From Patescibacteria group bacterium (GTDB lineage: Bacteria; Patescibacteria; Paceibacteria; UBA6257; 2-01-FULL-56-20): DNA of 9,068 nt. This document shows, piece by piece, positions 5,403-9,068 of this stretch. The stretch covers positions 1 to 9,068 of the forward strand of contig JAMDBA010000051.1 in the NCBI GenBank assembly GCA_023484365.1, given 5' to 3'. The notes beneath the pieces are model-generated. The model was given only the letters and a program-made list of their open reading frames with translations, made no database searches and was not told where the DNA came from. The translations under genes were made by a program, and so were the position numbers. Numbering within the stretch: position 1 is the stretch's first letter; each line of letters begins with the position of its first letter.

Positions 5403-6482
5403 TTAAGGATGTATTCCTGAGCTTATCTGATAAATCGGCGTAATAATAGAAACAGCCACGAAGCCGACTATCAAACCCATAGTTAAAAGCAAAAGAGGTT
5501 CTAAAAGGGTGGTCAAGCTCTTAACCGAAGCGTCCACTTCTTTGGTGTAGTAATCGGAAACATAAGCCAAATTCTCCTCCAAATTGCCGGTATTCTCGCC
5601 GATTTCTATCATGCCGGTCAAAAGAGGAGGAAAAAGTTTCGGGTGTTTGGAAAGATATTTGAAAAATTGCTCGCCCTTCTTAACCTCTTCGGCGGCGGCG
5701 ATAAAAGCTTTTTTATAAACAAGATTATCAAAAGTGTTGCTAGTGGTTACGATAGCGTCAACTATTTGGATGCCGCTTTTTAAAAGGACGCTCAAAACCC
5801 GCGCGAAACTAGCGTTGTTTAAATTAATAGAAAGCGAAGAAATAACCGGCAAAACAAGAATTACCCTGTCAAAAAATAATTTAACGGCCGGAAGCGCTAT
5901 GATTATTCTAAAAAATAACACCAAGGCCACCAGACCGATAAGCAGTAAGTAGCCATAGTGAAGCAAAAATCCAAGCGTAGCGATTAAAATAACCGTAGAT
6001 AAAGGAAGTTTTATTTTCAGACTGGAAAATACCGGCAAGATTTTCGGAAAAATAAAAAATACTAAAATGCTGGTTACGCCTAAAGTCGCGATTAAAATAA
6101 CAATCGGATATATCAAGGCTCCGCGGATAGTCCTTTTTAATTCTCGCGATTTTTCCATTTCTTCAGCCAGATAAGCCAAGTTTGACGCCAACGTTCCGCT
6201 GGCCTCCCCTATTCTCACGACGTTAATAAAAAATTCACCGAAAATAGCGCTGTGTTTTTCCAAACTATCCGCCAGGAATTGACCATTATTAACATCAGAA
6301 ATTAAACCGCTGATAATCGCTTCCATCTTTTTAGATTGCGCCTGCCTCTTTAAAATTTTTAAACCCTCAATTAGCGGCAGGCCAGCTTTGATAATAACGG
6401 CGAGATGACGGGCAAAATTGATCCTTTGCTGCAAGGGTACCTTTGGCGGAAAAATCACCGAAAAAACGGATTTTTTATTCAT
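5403..6482 (-). CDS. pilC: PilC/GspF inner-membrane platform protein
   Basis: The protein has two T2SSF domains. The first covers about residues 20-145 (QQRINFARHLAVIIKAGLPLIEGL) with the GEASGTL motif, and the second covers about 225-350 (SFARVLSVLLKSGIQIVDAI) with GENTGNLEENL. Membrane segments are at about 125-148, 163-195 and the C-terminus (LLLLTMGLIVGFVAVSIITPIYQ). Both cytoplasmic domains and the hydrophobic pattern are intact; about 360 residues is slightly shorter than the usual 400, mainly through a short N-terminus. PilC sits at the base of the pilus and is thought to be turned by the PilB ATPase to insert pilins. I chose the ATG at 6482, preceded by a weak AAGAG; a TTG at 6488 is the alternative. 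It overlaps pilB by eight bases, so the two are coupled. Confidence 0.95.
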   Translation of the reverse strand: MNKKSVFSVIFPPKVPLQQRINFARHLAVIIKAGLPLIEGLKILKRQAQSKKMEAIISGLISDVNNGQFLADSLEKHSAIFGEFFINVVRIGEASGTLASNLAYLAEEMEKSRELKRTIRGALIYPIVILIATLGVTSILVFFIFPKILPVFSSLKIKLPLSTVILIATLGFLLHYGYLLLIGLVALVLFFRIIIALPAVKLFFDRVILVLPVISSLSINLNNASFARVLSVLLKSGIQIVDAIVTTSNTFDNLVYKKAFIAAAEEVKKGEQFFKYLSKHPKLFPPLLTGMIEIGENTGNLEENLAYVSDYYTKEVDASVKSLTTLLEPLLLLTMGLIVGFVAVSIITPIYQISSGIHP

Positions 6483-7707
6483 AGACAACTCTTAAAATTT
6501 CATCTATAGTAGTTTCGCCTCTCATTGATTTCTTTATGCCGTCTTTAATCATTGTCGTCATGCCGTTTTTAACAGCCGCTTCTTTTATTTCGGCAGCGCT
6601 CGCTCTGACCATAATTAATTTTCTTATTTCGTCGTTAACTTCTAAAACCTCCCTTATTCCTATCCGTCCCTGATAGCCGCTATTGTCACATTTCGCGCAA
6701 CCTTTACCGACATAAAACTTATCAGCCGAAGAAATTTCCGGAACGATCTCCGATAGGCTGTTCAGCTCAACCTTGCTCAGCAACCTCTCCGCCTTGCAGA
6801 ATGGACAAATCCTCCTGACCAACCTTTGGCTCATTGCTACATTAATAGTAGACGCAACCAGAAAAGGAGGCACGCCCATATCAATCAACCTCGGAAAAGT
6901 GGTTGCCGAATCATTTGTATGCAAAGTGGAAAGAAGAAGGTGCCCCGTTAAGGCGGCGTTAACAGAAATACTAGCGGTTTCCTGGTCTCTGATTTCGCCG
7001 ACCATAATAATATTTGGATCCTGCCTCAAGATAGAACGCAGCCCGCTGGCAAAAACCAGGCCGGCTTGAGGGTTGACCTGTATCTGAGTTGCCCCCTCAA
7101 GAGAATATTCTATCGGATCTTCAATTGTTATTATAGAAACTCCGGGAATATTCAGTTTTTTTAGAATAGTGTAAAGAGTCGTGCTTTTTCCGGATCCAGT
7201 CGGACCATTGGCCAAAATCATACCGTAAGGTTTTTTAATTGCTCGCTCAACTTTCTCCAAATCATCTGGCGAAAAACCCAGATCTTCAAGATTAAAATTC
7301 TGCGTCTCTACTAAAAGCCTCAATACGGCATTTTCGCCGTAATAAGTCGGCATAATAGAAACACGTATATCTATGTCTTCCGATCCCTCAACTTTTGCCT
7401 TAAATTTTCCGTCTTGAGGAACGCTATGCTCGTCCGTCCTCAATCCCGAAAGCACTTTAATTCGACTGATGATTTCCTGCTGTAAAGCCTTTGAAAACTT
7501 GTCGTCGCTAAAAATATCTCTCAACACGCCGTCAATTCTGAATCTTATCGTTACCTTGCCCGCCGCCGGCTCTATATGAACATCAGACGCTCTGGCAATA
7601 TACGCATATTCAACAATAAGATCTACCAAAGCAACGATAGAGATATCGCTGATTGGTTTCGCGAGTTGTTTCTTAATTTCCGATCTCACAGATTGGATGT
7701 CTAACAT
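6475..7707 (-). CDS. pilB: PilB/GspE type IV pilus assembly ATPase (410 aa)
   Basis: All motor motifs are present: Walker A GPTGSGKST (168-176), Asp box IEDPIE (195-200), Walker B-type IIMVGEIRD (233-241), His box LLSTLHTN (258-265), and a four-cysteine zinc site (Cys301, Cys304, Cys337, Cys340). The N2-type domain begins near residue 25 with ASDVHIEP (40-47) and RFRIDG (55-60). The N1/MshEN domain found in most PilB/GspE proteins is missing, making it about 150 residues shorter than usual. In-frame stops lie immediately upstream of the ATG, so this is not a mis-chosen start. The zinc site and the IEDPIE context favour an assembly ATPase over PilT; PilT lacks the cysteines. It is the first gene of the pilus operon and hydrolyses ATP to drive PilC. 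A consensus promoter abuts the start. Confidence 0.96.
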   Translation of the reverse strand: MLDIQSVRSEIKKQLAKPISDISIVALVDLIVEYAYIARASDVHIEPAAGKVTIRFRIDGVLRDIFSDDKFSKALQQEIISRIKVLSGLRTDEHSVPQDGKFKAKVEGSEDIDIRVSIMPTYYGENAVLRLLVETQNFNLEDLGFSPDDLEKVERAIKKPYGMILANGPTGSGKSTTLYTILKKLNIPGVSIITIEDPIEYSLEGATQIQVNPQAGLVFASGLRSILRQDPNIIMVGEIRDQETASISVNAALTGHLLLSTLHTNDSATTFPRLIDMGVPPFLVASTINVAMSQRLVRRICPFCKAERLLSKVELNSLSEIVPEISSADKFYVGKGCAKCDNSGYQGRIGIREVLEVNDEIRKLIMVRASAAEIKEAAVKNGMTTMIKDGIKKSMRGETTIDEILRVVYE

Positions 7708-7713
7708 TTATTA

Positions 7714-7742
7714 ATTATATCAAGACGCGAACCTATTGCCAA
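7714..7742 (-). promoter_or_regulatory. Consensus sigma-70-type promoter of the pilus operon
   Basis: On the minus strand TTGGCA (7737-7742) and TATAAT (7714-7719) are separated by exactly 17 bases, with a TGn extension before the -10. The expected start, about seven bases past the -10, falls at or within a base of the A of the pilB ATG (7707). A leaderless transcript is therefore predicted. The -35 overlaps that of the divergent tRNA promoter. Confidence 0.8.
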
Positions 7743-7763
7743 AAATTTATTAACGATTAAAAT
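7736..7763 (+). promoter_or_regulatory. Promoter of tRNA-Asn
   Basis: On the plus strand TTGCCA (7736-7741) and TAAAAT (7758-7763) are 16 bases apart, each one base off consensus. The predicted start near 7770 is about 10 bases before the mature tRNA 5' end, leaving a short 5' leader for RNase P. Its -35 shares five bases with the opposite-strand -35 of pilB. Confidence 0.65.
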
Positions 7764-7780
7764 AAATACAAATTAGATAT

Positions 7781-7855
7781 TCCGGTGTAGCTCAATGGTA
7801 GAGCGGCTCCCTGTTAAGGAGATGGTTGTAGGTTCGAATCCTACCACCGGAGCCA
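7781..7855 (+). tRNA. tRNA-Asn (anticodon GTT) with encoded CCA
   Basis: A complete cloverleaf can be drawn. The 7-bp acceptor stem is 7781-7787 with 7845-7851; the D stem is GCTC/GAGC (7790-7793 with 7801-7804); the anticodon loop CTGTTAA (7811-7817) has GTT at 7813-7815. The T stem GTAGG/CCTAC (7828-7832 with 7840-7844) surrounds TTCGAAT. The discriminator is G7852 and CCA is encoded at 7853-7855. The outermost anticodon-stem pair is a G/A mismatch (7806/7822), the only irregularity. The last 15 bases overlap the 3' end of the antisense recombinase gene, so the 3' end is probably the target of an integrated element. The tRNA itself remains intact. Confidence 0.97.
7841..7855. other. Probable attachment-site boundary (tRNA-Asn 3' end / recombinase 3' end)
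   Basis: The 15 bases are at once the 3' end of tRNA-Asn, including CCA, and the last four codons plus TAG stop of the minus-strand recombinase (tail Trp-Leu-Arg-Trp). A recombinase gene ending inside a tRNA gene is the classic geometry of an integrated element. The exact crossover cannot be located because the other end of the element is outside the window. Confidence 0.5.
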
Positions 7856-9068
7856 GATAGGATGAACATCAGCGAAAGCTGGTGTTTTTCCTTTTATTAC
7901 CTCACTTTTTACCAGTTCGTAGGATTCATTTAGCTTCGGAATCCATTTTAGTAAAAAATCGGCAGCTTTTGTGTATTCTGGCTTTATTTTATGCTCATCT
8001 TGGACAAGGTTCGTAAAAATCTGGGACAGCAGCAATCTCTTCTCATCAACCAGCGCTTTTTCATAGATTTCTTTGGACTTATACGCCAGTTCGTGAGTAG
8101 CTAAACCAAGCTGGAGAAACTCATCATTTTTGTCGCCAGCTTTTACGAGCGCAGCTTCCAGCGTTTCTTCTTCCTGTGTGCACTCGGCAATCTTGCGCTC
8201 ACAGTATTCCAGTGGCACTTCACGATTGATTTTTGCCTCGTAATACTTATCCTTCTGTTTTCTTGCCGACTGAAGCAAGCTGTTGATTCTGGCAACTTCT
8301 TTTTCGCGTTCGCCTGTGTGCTGGGAATGTTCCTCCCTCAAAATCTTTTCAATCTCAACCAGCACTCCTTCGTTTTTGGGAGCGATAACGTCAAAGACGT
8401 TCACATACTGCTCCTCAACCTTTTCTTGTCTGATACAGGTCTTTTTAGGGCATTTAGCATACTCTCCGTGGTTATTGCAGTGTCCATACCAATGCCCCTT
8501 CTTGATATACCAAGTAAGCATCCCGCCGCAGTGCTCGCACTGAATTTTGCTTTTGAAAAGCGAGTTGTGCTTCATAAAGTGCGGATTTTTTATCTGTCTC
8601 CGCAAAATGGTTTGGACTTTATCATACAAATCTTTGCTGATGAGCGGCTCGTGCTTGCCATCATAAAGCTGGGTAAGCCAACTTATTTTGCCGTAATAAA
8701 ATGATTCCGAAAGCAAGACGTGTATGCGGCTCATTCCGAGCTTTGCGCCACTTCTGGTGCGCACTCCCGCCTCATACAATTCTTTTTCCAATCGAGCTAT
8801 GGAATAGTTGCCTGTGGCATACCACTCAAACATTTTTCGTATGAATGGCGCTACATCCTCATCAATGATGTGAATCTTGTGCCCCTTGTCGCCGATGGTT
8901 TTGTAACCAAGCGGTGGTTTAGTGGGTAGCCATCCTTGTGCCAGCTTTTCGAGCTGTCCCTTCTTCACTTCTTCAGAAAGATTAGCGATGTATTTTTTTG
9001 CCAAGACAATTTCAATGTCCCATCTGAACTTCTCATCCGATTTCGTAAAACAAAATCTTGTAATCCAT
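7841..9068 (-). CDS. Large serine recombinase, C-terminal part (N-terminal catalytic domain beyond the window)
   Basis: The frame stays open to the right edge; a TTG at 9004 is not the start, because upstream residues SDEKFRWDIEIVLAKKY fit the helix linking the resolvase domain to the recombinase domain. Numbered from 9004, the recombinase domain (about 1-125) shows NLSEEVKKGQLEKLAQGWLPTKPPLGY and later SRIHVLLSESFYYGKI. A zinc ribbon follows, with CEHC (156-159) and Cys176 and Cys185 as likely ligands. A charged coiled coil (about 215-290) comes next, the usual arrangement in large serine integrases. The catalytic Ser domain lies outside the window. The protein makes a double-strand break and exchanges DNA between attachment sites. 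Its last four codons and TAG stop lie within tRNA-Asn, and a tRNA terminator is embedded in its final codons on the other strand. The codons just before the tRNA specify a compact FADVHPI stretch. Confidence 0.93.
   Translation of the reverse strand, partial: WITRFCFTKSDEKFRWDIEIVLAKKYIANLSEEVKKGQLEKLAQGWLPTKPPLGYKTIGDKGHKIHIIDEDVAPFIRKMFEWYATGNYSIARLEKELYEAGVRTRSGAKLGMSRIHVLLSESFYYGKISWLTQLYDGKHEPLISKDLYDKVQTILRRQIKNPHFMKHNSLFKSKIQCEHCGGMLTWYIKKGHWYGHCNNHGEYAKCPKKTCIRQEKVEEQYVNVFDVIAPKNEGVLVEIEKILREEHSQHTGEREKEVARINSLLQSARKQKDKYYEAKINREVPLEYCERKIAECTQEEETLEAALVKAGDKNDEFLQLGLATHELAYKSKEIYEKALVDEKRLLLSQIFTNLVQDEHKIKPEYTKAADFLLKWIPKLNESYELVKSEVIKGKTPAFADVHPIWLRW
7865..7889 (+). terminator. Intrinsic terminator of tRNA-Asn, inside the recombinase gene
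   Basis: The stem AACATCAGC (7865-7873) pairs with GCTGGTGTT (7878-7886) through one T-G wobble. The loop is a stable C(GAAA)G tetraloop, and the U-tract runs through 7889. It begins nine bases after the encoded CCA. On the other strand the same bases encode the recombinase residues Thr-Pro-Ala-Phe-Ala-Asp-Val, so it comes with the element-side DNA. Confidence 0.75.

Noticed and set aside
6773..7069. Plus-strand open reading frame opposite pilB
   Set aside because: Antisense to the Walker B, His box and zinc-site codons; no independent evidence.
6475..7707. Annotation of the ATPase as the PilT retraction motor because of its short length
   Set aside because: The four-cysteine zinc site and the GspE-type motifs are those of assembly ATPases; PilT lacks the cysteines.
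8283..8929. Plus-strand open reading frames opposite the recombinase
   Set aside because: They overlap one another in different frames and lie antisense to the zinc ribbon and recombinase domain, so they are shadows.
8998..9004. TTG at 9004 as the true start of a short recombinase lacking a catalytic domain
   Set aside because: The frame continues to the window edge and the upstream residues match the linker helix of serine recombinases, so the gene is cut by the window, not truncated.
1..9068. CRISPR array, insertion sequence with terminal repeats, rRNA or riboswitch
   Set aside because: No regularly spaced direct repeats, transposase, rRNA signature or recognisable riboswitch core was found on either strand.

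Overview
The window looks like chromosome of a small-genome bacterium of the Candidate Phyla Radiation (Patescibacteria, Parcubacteria-like) carrying one edge of an integrated mobile element. The reasons are a compact type IV pilus operon made of short proteins, several unassigned secreted Ala/Ser/Thr-rich proteins, very tight gene packing, AT-rich DNA, and gene starts with no good Shine-Dalgarno sequence. TGA acts as a stop in at least two genes, one within an ATGA start/stop overlap, so the standard bacterial code fits. This argues against the lineages that read TGA as glycine. The taxonomic call is an inference from gene style, not from a marker gene.

Layout, left to right. Positions 2-652 (+) hold the C-terminal part of an S41-family (C-terminal processing) peptidase that runs off the left edge. 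An intrinsic terminator follows, then a 114-base non-coding block with a 13-bp-stem hairpin and a perfect 46-bp palindrome. This block separates the peptidase from a long run of minus-strand genes. On the minus strand, read from 7707 down to 822, are: a PilB/GspE assembly ATPase, a PilC/GspF platform protein, a FimT/GspH-like pseudopilin, a PilV/GspI-like pilin carrying an LVIVD-type beta-propeller, a PilW/GspJ-like pilin, a PilX/GspK-like protein, the probable major pilin, a terminator, a secreted coiled-coil protein and a small membrane-anchored protein. At 7781-7855 (+) is tRNA-Asn(GTT) with an encoded CCA. From 7841 to the right edge (-) is a large serine recombinase. Its stop codon lies inside the tRNA gene, and its N-terminal catalytic domain is outside the window.

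How the parts may work together. PilB and PilC would drive polymerisation of the major pilin. The four minor subunits occupy the order H-I-J-K of type II secretion/type IV pilus operons and would form the priming tip complex. The subunit in the I position has gained a beta-propeller, suggesting an adhesive tip for contact with a host cell or surface. A consensus promoter sits directly on the pilB start and predicts a leaderless mRNA. Its -35 box overlaps the -35 box of the divergent tRNA promoter. The major pilin has its own extended -10 promoter and a strong terminator behind it, which would allow higher expression than the minor subunits.

The most interesting items are the propeller pilin at the GspI position, the recombinase/tRNA overlap with a tRNA terminator embedded antisense in recombinase codons, the shared divergent promoter, and the palindrome block. 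A 29-base inverted repeat at the left edge looks like an assembly or amplification artefact and should be checked before the first residues of the peptidase are trusted.
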